Assembly (NCBI RefSeq): GCF_041224425.1
Contig: NZ_JBGFGL010000080.1
Location: forward strand, 62,001 to 126,000
Origin: Psychroserpens sp041224425
Lineage (GTDB): Bacteria > Bacteroidota > Bacteroidia > Flavobacteriales > Flavobacteriaceae
Direction: 5' to 3'
DNA length: 64,000 nucleotides
Position numbers and translations under genes: made by a program. Within the stretch, counting starts at the first letter, position 1. Each line of letters opens with the position of its first letter. The notes beneath the pieces were generated by a model. It had not been told where the DNA came from. It saw nothing but the letters and a program-made list of their open reading frames with translations, and ran no database searches. Positions 57,496 through 64,000 of this stretch are shown here, in pieces.

Positions 57496-58971
57496 TTAAT
57501 TTCCTTTTTCAGCAAAGGCAGCAATAGTTTTATATTTTCCTTTTTGGTAAATGTTCTCAATTTTTTCGAATATGAAGTTCTTAAACATAATTCCCAAAAC
57601 ACCACTAAGTGCCACAGCAATGAGACCTGCTTCGTAGTTGATTAGTTTGTAGGGAATATAGAAAAGTATCATTGGAAGAAACAATTTAGGCAAAGCAATT
57701 AGCATTTGTGTTGGGTTGAATCCATTTGTATTGCTAAATGCTTTTGCTTTTACGTTGAGTTCAATAGGAACACGGTTTAGTGCACCTCCTAGCAAGGTAA
57801 TAAAAGAATTTAGTCCAATATTAAACACAGCTCCTGCGGCAATCATCGCAAAAATTTTCCATCCAAAATATAGGTAAGGAATACTTAACACAAATGAAAT
57901 GGCAACAGCCACCACCATTAAATACCATTTTGACTCCAGGTATTGTCTATATGGAATATTTTGACTCATCAACAATTTATAGTATTCACTATCCCAAGAC
58001 GGAACCAATTGCCCAAAACTCATTAAAAAACCACCTGTTACAAACATAGAAGCGAATGCCAAAAAAGCTGGCATTTCTCGATACACATCTTGTGTGTAAA
58101 AAATCAATCCGTAGAACAAAAACAGAAACGACATCATCATGACCTGTTTTGGACGTGCATTTCTCCAAATTAATTTGATATCATTTTTCAAAAATGGCGC
58201 TACGCTTCCGAAGCGATCCATCCAAGATAAATCTGTTGCGTTGACTTCTTTGATTTTTTTAGAAACAGCGTCATCTAAATAGAATCCTTTTTTAATGTAT
58301 TTAAAATTAACGTAATAAAGTCCGACCATTAACAACAATGGTAATACCACTAAATAAGGTTGGTTATATAAAGCATTAAAGAGTACTCCTATTGGTTTAG
58401 AGATGGCGTAAACACCATAGTATTCCAACCCAATGAGTGCAATCAACAAAGTGGCCATCACATAAAAAATCGTGTTGCTCTTATTGATTAAGAAATTCAA
58501 GTAGTTGACTGAAAGTATTAAAAACTTAATGGATAGCATCCAGCACAAAACATTCAGAATAGGATAGCCTTGAAACAGCAAGACTATTGTAAAAGGCAAA
58601 AACAGAAAAATTCCAATAAAATTAAAAAACGATAAGGTTGTTTTTCCCAACAAGTAGTGAATAACCGTATTGCGCTTTACTGGAATGGTCATCAACGGTT
58701 TGACATTCATCACTGGCAATTGTTGCATAAAAAATCGTATCACGATTTCGAATAAAAACCAATACACAATAAAGTTGTTGACGGTTACAATGGGATCGGT
58801 TTCTGGAACTGCTTTCTTTACGATGAAAAACAATCCAACTCCCATCATTATTGCTGCACCACCAAAATATATAGCGGCAAGTACAAGTAAAATCTTTATT
58901 GCTAAACCTTTCTGGAAATAGGAAGCTCTAAAAAATTGCTTCCACTCTAAACGAATAAATTGTTTTATCAT
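57496..58971 (-). CDS. DUF5687 family ABC-2-like permease
   Basis: A 491-aa polytopic membrane protein with about ten hydrophobic helices. The start IKQFIRLEWKQFFRASYFQKGL and the block FGSVAPFLKNDIKLIWRNARPKQ recall DUF5687 proteins, the membrane half of two-component ABC exporters in flavobacteria. Partner ATPase follows after 16 bp. Substrate unknown. Confidence 0.85.
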   Translation of the reverse strand: MIKQFIRLEWKQFFRASYFQKGLAIKILLVLAAIYFGGAAIMMGVGLFFIVKKAVPETDPIVTVNNFIVYWFLFEIVIRFFMQQLPVMNVKPLMTIPVKRNTVIHYLLGKTTLSFFNFIGIFLFLPFTIVLLFQGYPILNVLCWMLSIKFLILSVNYLNFLINKSNTIFYVMATLLIALIGLEYYGVYAISKPIGVLFNALYNQPYLVVLPLLLMVGLYYVNFKYIKKGFYLDDAVSKKIKEVNATDLSWMDRFGSVAPFLKNDIKLIWRNARPKQVMMMSFLFLFYGLIFYTQDVYREMPAFLAFASMFVTGGFLMSFGQLVPSWDSEYYKLLMSQNIPYRQYLESKWYLMVVAVAISFVLSIPYLYFGWKIFAMIAAGAVFNIGLNSFITLLGGALNRVPIELNVKAKAFSNTNGFNPTQMLIALPKLFLPMILFYIPYKLINYEAGLIAVALSGVLGIMFKNFIFEKIENIYQKGKYKTIAAFAEKGN

Positions 58972-59050
58972 GGTTAGTGTTTGATTTTATACGTTAGTAC
59001 GAAATATCAGATTTTTGTTACAAAGAAAAGCAATTCAGTAATCGATTTCT

Positions 59051-59058
59051 TATTTTTG
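59051..59058 (+). promoter_or_regulatory. -7 promoter box of PaaE-like gene
   Basis: TATTTTTG, exact consensus, 13 bp before the ATG at 59072. Confidence 0.45.
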
Positions 59059-59071
59059 AAAAAAATCTACA

Positions 59072-60124
59072 ATGGCAAATTTCCATCCACTAAAAGTACA
59101 AAAGATAGATCGTATTACAGAACAATCGGTAGCTATAACATTTGACGTCCCAGCGCACTTAAAAAACGACTTTAAGTTTAAAGCTGGACAATATATCACA
59201 ATTAAAACTCAACTTAACGGAGAAGACATTAGGCGTGATTATTCCTTATGTGTTTCACCTAAAAGTGGCGAACTGAAAGTGGCTGTTAAAGCTGTTGAAA
59301 ACGGAACATTTTCTACTCATGCGAACTCAAACCTTAAGGTTGGTGATGTTTTGGATGTTCATACACCAAATGGTCGTTTTGTTTTTGAGCCTAATGATTC
59401 CAAAACCAAACATATCGCTGCTTTTGCGGCAGGAAGTGGAATTACTCCGGTTTTAAGTATTATAAAATGTGCTTTGGAAGAAGAACAACAAAGTAATGTC
59501 GTGTTAGTTTATGGAAACAAAACCACTGATGACACTATGTTTTTGGATGAGCTTTTGAAACTACAACATGAATACAGTGATCGTTTTTCTATCCAATTTG
59601 TGTTTAGCCGTACAAAAGAAGATGATTCTATTTTTGGTCGAATAGAAAAAAGTACTGTAAACCTAGTTGTTAAGAACAAGTATAAGCATCTCGAAATAGA
59701 CGCTTTTTATCTTTGTGGTCCTGAAGGTATGATCAATACTGTTAAAGATGTTCTTGAAGAACACGATGTAAATCCCGAGACCATTCATTATGAGCTTTTC
59801 AAGTCTTCTAAAGCTGAGCCGCTGACACAAGGTATTACATCGGGACATTCCAAATTAACGGTCCTTTTAGATGAGGAAACCACCACATTTGAAATGTCGC
59901 AAAAGCAAACCATTTTAGAAGCTGCCTTAGATCAAGATATCGATGCGCCATATTCTTGTCAAGGTGGTATATGTAGTACCTGTATTGCCCGTATCAAAGA
60001 AGGGGAAGCTAAAATGCGACAAAATAATATTCTTACCGATGGTGAATTAGCGGAAGGCTTGATTTTAACATGTCAAGCGCAACCTATAACCGATACAATA
60101 ACAGTAGATTATGATGATGTGTAG
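59072..60124 (+). CDS. Ferredoxin-NADP reductase-like flavoprotein with 2Fe-2S domain (PaaE-like)
   Basis: A 350-aa electron-transfer protein. An FAD-binding barrel comes first (RRDYSLCVSP for FAD), then a NAD(P)-binding domain (AAGSGITPVLSIIK, YLCGPEGMI), and a C-terminal plant-type [2Fe-2S] ferredoxin domain with CQGGICSTC and a distal Cys in LTCQAQP. It resembles PaaE, but no paaABCD genes are nearby, so it more likely feeds electrons to another oxygenase or desaturase. Single gene with its own promoter. Confidence 0.93.
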   Translation: MANFHPLKVQKIDRITEQSVAITFDVPAHLKNDFKFKAGQYITIKTQLNGEDIRRDYSLCVSPKSGELKVAVKAVENGTFSTHANSNLKVGDVLDVHTPNGRFVFEPNDSKTKHIAAFAAGSGITPVLSIIKCALEEEQQSNVVLVYGNKTTDDTMFLDELLKLQHEYSDRFSIQFVFSRTKEDDSIFGRIEKSTVNLVVKNKYKHLEIDAFYLCGPEGMINTVKDVLEEHDVNPETIHYELFKSSKAEPLTQGITSGHSKLTVLLDEETTTFEMSQKQTILEAALDQDIDAPYSCQGGICSTCIARIKEGEAKMRQNNILTDGELAEGLILTCQAQPITDTITVDYDDV

Positions 60125-60299
60125 CGAAAAACAAGAAACGTTTATCCGATAAAAATGCCTTTCAGCCCAATAATGAGTCGTTTTGTCGAATATTTAAAAG
60201 TTATTCTTACAAAGATTTGACCTAGCCATTTAATAAAAATACTTTAGCGAATGATTAGGACGCTATTTCATTAGGGATTATCTAACCGTTCTAAATCAG

Positions 60300-60330
60300 A
60301 GCCTTACTCTTTTGAGTGAGGCTTTTTTTT
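60300..60330 (+). terminator. Intrinsic terminator after PaaE-like gene
   Basis: GCCTTACTC / GAGTGAGGC with a 4-base loop followed by eight T, 175 bp past the PaaE-like stop and overlapping the last codons of the convergent GT9 gene. The gap 60125-60303 has no convincing gene. Confidence 0.85.
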
Positions 60331-61347
60331 CAAAACAGTTTTAACTTTTGAAATGATGTCGTCTGGAGTAATGGTTTCAAACACTTGCTCGTAACCTTCG
60401 GGATAGGAATTCCCATAAACTGAGGTTGGGATTCTAGGAAATTTGTTTCGATCAGCCAAAACAGCATTATTGGGATCTTGGTGAAACGGATAAAAGCCAG
60501 CATAAGGATGTGTTACGCCCCAAATAGTTATCACCTCAACACCCAACATAGCTGCCAAGTGCGCATTTCCCGAATCCATAGATACCATCAAGTCTAAATT
60601 AGAAATGAGATCCAACTCTTCATTTAAATTAAGCTTCCCAGCAATGTTGATTACATTTTGATATTCATCCTCAAGATCTTGAAGTTGTGTTGCCTCTTGA
60701 CCACTGGATCCAAACAAAACCACTGTTACTGATTTTGAGATGGCACGAATGACGTCCTCCATCTTTGAAAGCGGATAGGCTTTACCTTCAAAAGCAGCAA
60801 AAGGAGCAATCCCAATCATTGGTCTGGTAAGGCCTCCTAATACTTGATTTATCTTTTGATTCAGTTGGTAAGGCTTTGGAAATGTTGCTGAAGAAAGATC
60901 TATCGGAAAACCTAAGTTTTCAAAAACATCTGCATAGCGTTGGTGAGTAGATTTTAATGGTTCAAACTGATTTCCTTTAACCAGTGCTTTTTTTTCAGTT
61001 CTTCCTTTATCAATTTTTTTTGAAAATATGGAAAACAGGAAAACTCTCAATAGCTTACTTCGCAACACGTTGTGTAAATCAGCAATGGCTTCTATTTGTT
61101 TCTGCTTTAGTGTTTTTGACAAACGGTAAAGTCCGAAAACACCTTTGTGCTTTCCTTTGACATCTGCTTCAACAACATCGAGGTTGGAAATATCCCTAAA
61201 TAATGGTTTAAAAAAAGGCTTTGTAAGAACGCTAAGCTTGATGTCAGGATATTGTTCGGTAAATGCTCGAAGCACAGGAACCGACATGGCAACATCTCCC
61301 ATTGCAGAAAGCCTAATAACCAAGATATGTTGAATGGGTTTTGACAT
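60304..61347 (-). CDS. Glycosyltransferase family 9 (heptosyltransferase-like)
   Basis: A 347-aa GT-B-fold enzyme for LPS or other surface glycan assembly in the cytoplasm. N-terminal signature HILVIRLSAMGDVAMSVPVL and donor-site segment MVSMDSGNAHLAAMLGVEVITIWGVTHP match GT9. Start placed at the ATG at 61347 because the longer frame to 61395 runs through an intergenic repeat-like sequence. Sugar donor not certain. Followed upstream on the same strand by the DUF4254 gene, which often accompanies GT9 in flavobacteria. Confidence 0.92.
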   Translation of the reverse strand: MSKPIQHILVIRLSAMGDVAMSVPVLRAFTEQYPDIKLSVLTKPFFKPLFRDISNLDVVEADVKGKHKGVFGLYRLSKTLKQKQIEAIADLHNVLRSKLLRVFLFSIFSKKIDKGRTEKKALVKGNQFEPLKSTHQRYADVFENLGFPIDLSSATFPKPYQLNQKINQVLGGLTRPMIGIAPFAAFEGKAYPLSKMEDVIRAISKSVTVVLFGSSGQEATQLQDLEDEYQNVINIAGKLNLNEELDLISNLDLMVSMDSGNAHLAAMLGVEVITIWGVTHPYAGFYPFHQDPNNAVLADRNKFPRIPTSVYGNSYPEGYEQVFETITPDDIISKVKTVLKKKPHSKE

Positions 61348-61417
61348 AATAGTAATCATGTCTATTTGCGCGTCTTCAAAACATCTTTGCAACAAGATGT
61401 TCTCTGGCTTCGCTTAT

Positions 61418-61442
61418 GATTCTCAATAGTGTTCAGAATGAC
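61418..61442. repeat. Degenerate short intergenic repeat (GTCATTCTGAA... type)
   Basis: GATTCTCAATAGTGTTCAGAATGAC is the imperfect palindrome typical of the short 'AGATTCTGAAACAAGTTCAGAATGAC' repeats found between genes in flavobacteria. It lies between GT9 and DUF4254 genes. Confidence 0.5.
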
Positions 61443-61451
61443 AAACAGAAT

Positions 61452-62060
61452 TTATTTTTGCGAACGCAGAACTGGGTTCAATTCATCGTCATTGTACATC
61501 TTCATCTGTTTATACACTTTCATATATTTATCCCCTTTACTGATATCATCTAAAAGTGTGTCAATTGCAGTTGATAAGTCCACGCGCTGTTCTAAAAGTA
61601 CATTTAGTTTTTTCTGACAAGCTTCTCTATGTATATCAGAAGCATCTTCACGAGTCGCTTCTTCATTCATGTGATAGATTTTTAAAGCTAAGATTGACAA
61701 TCTGTCAATTCCCCATGCTGGACTTTCGGTGTTAATAGTTGCGTCAGCTTTTGGAGAGACATTCTTATATTTTTCTAGAAAGTAACTGTCAATATATTCT
61801 ACCATATCTGTTCTGTCTTGGTTTGAAGCATCAATTTGACGTTTCAATTTTAGAGCAGCAACAGGATCTATATTCGGATCTCTAATGATGTCTTCATAAT
61901 GCCATTGAACTGTATCAATCCAACATTTTCTATATAATAAATGCTCGATTAAATTTGTGTCTTTATCGTAAGGGTTTGTGAAAGGTTGGTCGACCGTATT
62001 GATTTCGTGATATTTTTCAATCACTTCCTTAAATATTTTATTCGCTTTTGCAGTAAACAT
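61452..62060 (-). CDS. DUF4254 domain protein
   Basis: A 202-aa cytosolic protein. The start ATG at 62060 (MFTAKANKIFKEVIEKYHEIN) is preferred over the open frame to 62156, which would overlap the divergent upp gene; an exact -7 box lies at 62080-62087. Predicted mostly helical; LLYRKCWIDTVQWHYEDIIRDPNIDP is the DUF4254 mark. Function unknown; its link with GT9 genes suggests a role in surface glycan synthesis. Confidence 0.85.
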   Translation of the reverse strand: MFTAKANKIFKEVIEKYHEINTVDQPFTNPYDKDTNLIEHLLYRKCWIDTVQWHYEDIIRDPNIDPVAALKLKRQIDASNQDRTDMVEYIDSYFLEKYKNVSPKADATINTESPAWGIDRLSILALKIYHMNEEATREDASDIHREACQKKLNVLLEQRVDLSTAIDTLLDDISKGDKYMKVYKQMKMYNDDELNPVLRSQK

Positions 62061-62079
62061 ATTCGTGATATTTAGAGTA

Positions 62080-62087
62080 CAAATATA
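62080..62087 (-). promoter_or_regulatory. -7 promoter box of DUF4254 gene
   Basis: Reverse strand TATATTTG, exact consensus, 20 bp before the ATG at 62060. Confidence 0.5.
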
Positions 62088-62098
62088 GAAGTAATTAT

Positions 62099-62106
62099 TA
62101 ACTTTA
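62099..62106 (+). promoter_or_regulatory. Possible -7 box of upp
   Basis: TAACTTTA, seven of eight matches to TAnnTTTG, 25 bp before the upp ATG. Confidence 0.4.
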
Positions 62107-62130
62107 GCACTCTTAAAGTCACTACCAAAA

Positions 62131-62790
62131 ATGCAAATCCACAATTTATCCAACACAAATTCTATCTTGAATTCCTTTATTGCCGAGATACGAGATGTAA
62201 CCGTTCAAAAAGACCGTATGCGGTTCAGACGTAACATAGAACGTATTGGTGAGGTGTTAGGTTTTGAAATGAGCAAGACCTTGAATTATTCGGAACATAT
62301 TGTTGAAACACCATTGGGCAGTAAAAAAACATCTGTTTACCAAAATGAAATTGTTCTTTGTTCTATACTGAGAGCTGGAGTTCCTCTGCATAATGGACTT
62401 TTAAATTATTTTGATGATGCTGAAAACGCATTTATTTCGGCCTATAGACATCATAAGCAAAACCCTGAGTCTTTCGAAATCATAGTAGAATATTTAGCGT
62501 GTCCAGACCTTGAGGGTAAAACTTTAGTGTTAGCAGATCCCATGTTGGCTACAGGACAATCTATGGTTGCTACATATGAAGCTTTAAAACCTTTTGGAAC
62601 ACCTAAAGAAATCCATCTCGTTAGTGTTATTGGAGCCCAAGCTGGTGTGGATTATGTTAAAAATCACTTTGGAAACAATTCACATTTGTGGATTGCCACT
62701 GTTGATAAAGAATTAAACGATAAGGGCTACATCGTTCCTGGTTTAGGTGACGCTGGTGATTTGGCTTTTGGAGATAAGCTACAACAGTAA
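62131..62790 (+). CDS. upp: Uracil phosphoribosyltransferase
   Basis: Pyrimidine salvage enzyme (uracil + PRPP to UMP), 219 aa. Conserved segments are CSILRAGVPLHNGLL for the PRPP loop region and LVLADPMLATGQSMVA (the PRTase motif); GDAGDLAFGD closes the uracil site. Ends convergent with DUF6427, overlapping by 12 bp. Confidence 0.96.
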   Translation: MQIHNLSNTNSILNSFIAEIRDVTVQKDRMRFRRNIERIGEVLGFEMSKTLNYSEHIVETPLGSKKTSVYQNEIVLCSILRAGVPLHNGLLNYFDDAENAFISAYRHHKQNPESFEIIVEYLACPDLEGKTLVLADPMLATGQSMVATYEALKPFGTPKEIHLVSVIGAQAGVDYVKNHFGNNSHLWIATVDKELNDKGYIVPGLGDAGDLAFGDKLQQ

Positions 62791-63705
62791 AATTGCCAAA
62801 GGTGTCAATAAAAGAACCCAAAGCAAGGTTTCTTTAAACCATTTTTCGGATGTCACCTCAAAATAGTTTGTGATTATTATTGATAATGGCGCGAACATGA
62901 AAATAAACTCGCCTCCATTTTTGACTGGAGATAAGACGATTATCAACAAACCTATAATTACCGCAACGATAATTAAAGTATAGGATGGTCGTAAACTTTT
63001 TGTTTTAGATTTAAGGTTTTTCAAGTAATAAAACATAGACCATAATCCAAAAGAAAATATAAGTGTGGAGCCTATAATGATTCGCTTAGAGTTTAAAGGC
63101 GAAAAATCAAAACTAACCTGAATTAGTTCCATATTAAATACTTCAGTAAAATCTTGTTGTGTCAAAATAAGATATGACAAGACAATAATCATTACGGTTG
63201 CAAAACCCGTTATTGGAATGAGCCAATTTTTAATGTCTACTATCACATAAACGATAAGGGCTGCAATTATCAATGCAAAAAACAACAAGGTCCAAAAATG
63301 AAGGCAGGCAGCCAAGGTAATCCAGAACGAAGCATCAAATAATTTTTTCTTGACATCTTTTTTTGTGCGAACACTAATAATTCGCCTTATTGCAAACAGG
63401 ACAAAAAGATTAGCCAAGAGGGTTTTTGAGTTTAAGATAGTCTCAGGCAAAATCGCGAAGAACAAGACAAAAAGCAGTATCCTGTAACTGTTTTTTTTGG
63501 TTAGGTTGTTTTTGTTTACTAAAAAATCAAACACAAAAACAGAAAACAGACAAACCCCAAACAAAACGATTTGTTTTGAGATAAAAAATAAACTTAAGTC
63601 TATTTCAAGATTGAAATGTTTGGTCAAAACAAAAACGGTTAGCAAAAGAAAACTGACCACTACAAAATTAATGGGCTTAGATTGACTGAAAAAATTTGAA
63701 ATCAT
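62779..63705 (-). CDS. DUF6427 family membrane protein
   Basis: A 308-aa protein with about eight hydrophobic helices and a charged mid-loop (VRTKKDVKKKLFDASFW). I match it to DUF6427 from its flavobacterial context beside upp and a DUF6341 gene. No catalytic motif seen; function unknown. Its 3' end overlaps upp. Confidence 0.8.
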   Translation of the reverse strand: MISNFFSQSKPINFVVVSFLLLTVFVLTKHFNLEIDLSLFFISKQIVLFGVCLFSVFVFDFLVNKNNLTKKNSYRILLFVLFFAILPETILNSKTLLANLFVLFAIRRIISVRTKKDVKKKLFDASFWITLAACLHFWTLLFFALIIAALIVYVIVDIKNWLIPITGFATVMIIVLSYLILTQQDFTEVFNMELIQVSFDFSPLNSKRIIIGSTLIFSFGLWSMFYYLKNLKSKTKSLRPSYTLIIVAVIIGLLIIVLSPVKNGGEFIFMFAPLSIIITNYFEVTSEKWFKETLLWVLLLTPLAILLL

Positions 63706-63772
63706 GGTAGTAAATAAAACCTAAAAAGGTTCTTTTGTTGTTTTCTTTTTTCCGTTTTATAATGAAAAAATG

Positions 63773-63780
63773 TAATTTTG
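63773..63780 (+). promoter_or_regulatory. -7 promoter box of DUF6341 gene
   Basis: TAATTTTG, exact TAnnTTTG, 48 bp before the ATG at 63829. Confidence 0.45.
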
Positions 63781-63828
63781 TTCCGTAAAGATAAAATTTA
63801 AACCTACAACAAAATTAATTTTTGACTC

Positions 63829-64000
63829 ATGAAAGACTTTTTTTACGCTATAGAGGATTTATTTGTAAATGTTTTGTTTTACCCATTTGATGCGTTACGT
63901 GCTCTTGAACTTGACAATTGGTGGGCAGCAAACTTCTTATCTTGGATTTTCATCATTGTAGGTTTGGTTGCTTTTGTCTACTGGATGAATGAGTTGAAAA
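63829..64000 (+). CDS. DUF6341-like small membrane protein, 3' end cut by window
   Basis: Frame starts MKDFFYAIEDLFVNVLFYP and continues with one clear transmembrane helix (WIFIIVGLVAFVYWM at about residues 39-53), then reaches the window edge after 57 codons. It matches the small DUF6341 proteins I recall next to DUF6427 and purD. Function unknown. Confidence 0.75.
   Translation, partial: MKDFFYAIEDLFVNVLFYPFDALRALELDNWWAANFLSWIFIIVGLVAFVYWMNELK

Noticed and set aside
59072..60124. Phenylacetate degradation (paaE) assignment
   Set aside because: No paaABCDGZ genes around; stand-alone reductase with its own promoter, so the pathway is not supported.
60155..60220. 21-aa ORF in the spacer after the PaaE-like gene
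   Set aside because: No composition or context support, no promoter box.
1..64000. tRNA genes, rRNA, prophage or insertion sequences
   Set aside because: I looked in all spacers and saw no cloverleaf with CCA-adjacent acceptor, no rRNA-like block, and no transposase or phage gene.

Overview
The window looks like a chromosomal segment from a marine-type member of the family Flavobacteriaceae (Bacteroidota). Supporting signs: low G+C (about 35 percent in the stretches I counted), the recurrent flavobacterial -7 promoter box TAnnTTTG, few Shine-Dalgarno sequences, several TTG starts, gliding/type IX secretion (T9SS) genes (gldH, sprE/porW), T9SS C-terminal sorting domains on two giant secreted proteases, and lineage-typical families (DUF4292, DUF4254, DUF5687, DUF6427, DUF6341, HU-CCDC81-SPOR, split F-ATPase operon). 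I see no tRNA, rRNA, CRISPR array, prophage or insertion sequence; the gene content is mostly housekeeping.

Layout. 1-6304: tetrapyrrole operon hemD (cut by the edge), hemE, an EI24 membrane protein, a GNAT acetyltransferase, hemF, hemB, then a CNNM/CorC-like CBS protein and an O6-alkylguanine methyltransferase. 6354-11091: a beta-lactamase-fold hydrolase, a penicillin-acylase-family enzyme, a small membrane protein and a DEDD exonuclease. 11139-20460: two giant multi-domain secreted metalloproteases (M12B-like and M14) on the minus strand; the catalytic half of the first has a strikingly higher G+C. 20697-24131: a double ABC ATPase and the scoAB CoA transferase. 24219-28235: PSP1 (RicT-like) / gldH / PBP1A operon.

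28356-31936 is a four-gene minus-strand operon, trhO / radical SAM / U32 family (TrhP-like) / ferredoxin, which brings the two known types of tRNA U34 hydroxylase together. Just upstream, on the same strand, a 30-codon small gene (32108-32200) is followed by a strong hairpin and an intrinsic terminator; this small gene and its structured RNA are the least explained item in the window. recA diverges from it.

33491-40896: a lipoprotein, an ECF sigma factor with a trans-envelope partner protein (inner-membrane helix, Asn-rich linker, predicted outer-membrane barrel), plsC-like acyltransferase, trpS plus a 59-aa membrane protein, dprA, an HU-like/SPOR protein and an acyl-CoA thioesterase. 40904-47813: an envelope-biogenesis cluster (flippase, dut, sugar nucleotidyltransferase, TPR protein, LolA/LolB-like DUF4292 lipoprotein, EnvC-like M23 protein). 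47920-56649: sprE, bactofilin, atpZ, a small membrane protein, then atpB-E-F-H-A-G; the beta and epsilon genes are not here. 56772-64000: an ABC exporter pair, a PaaE-like ferredoxin reductase, a GT9 glycosyltransferase, DUF4254, upp, DUF6427 and the start of a DUF6341 gene.

Functional calls come from motif reading of translated sequence, not from database searches. Start codons were moved from the longest frame when a signal peptide, a neighbour overlap or a promoter box argued for it, and this is stated in each case.
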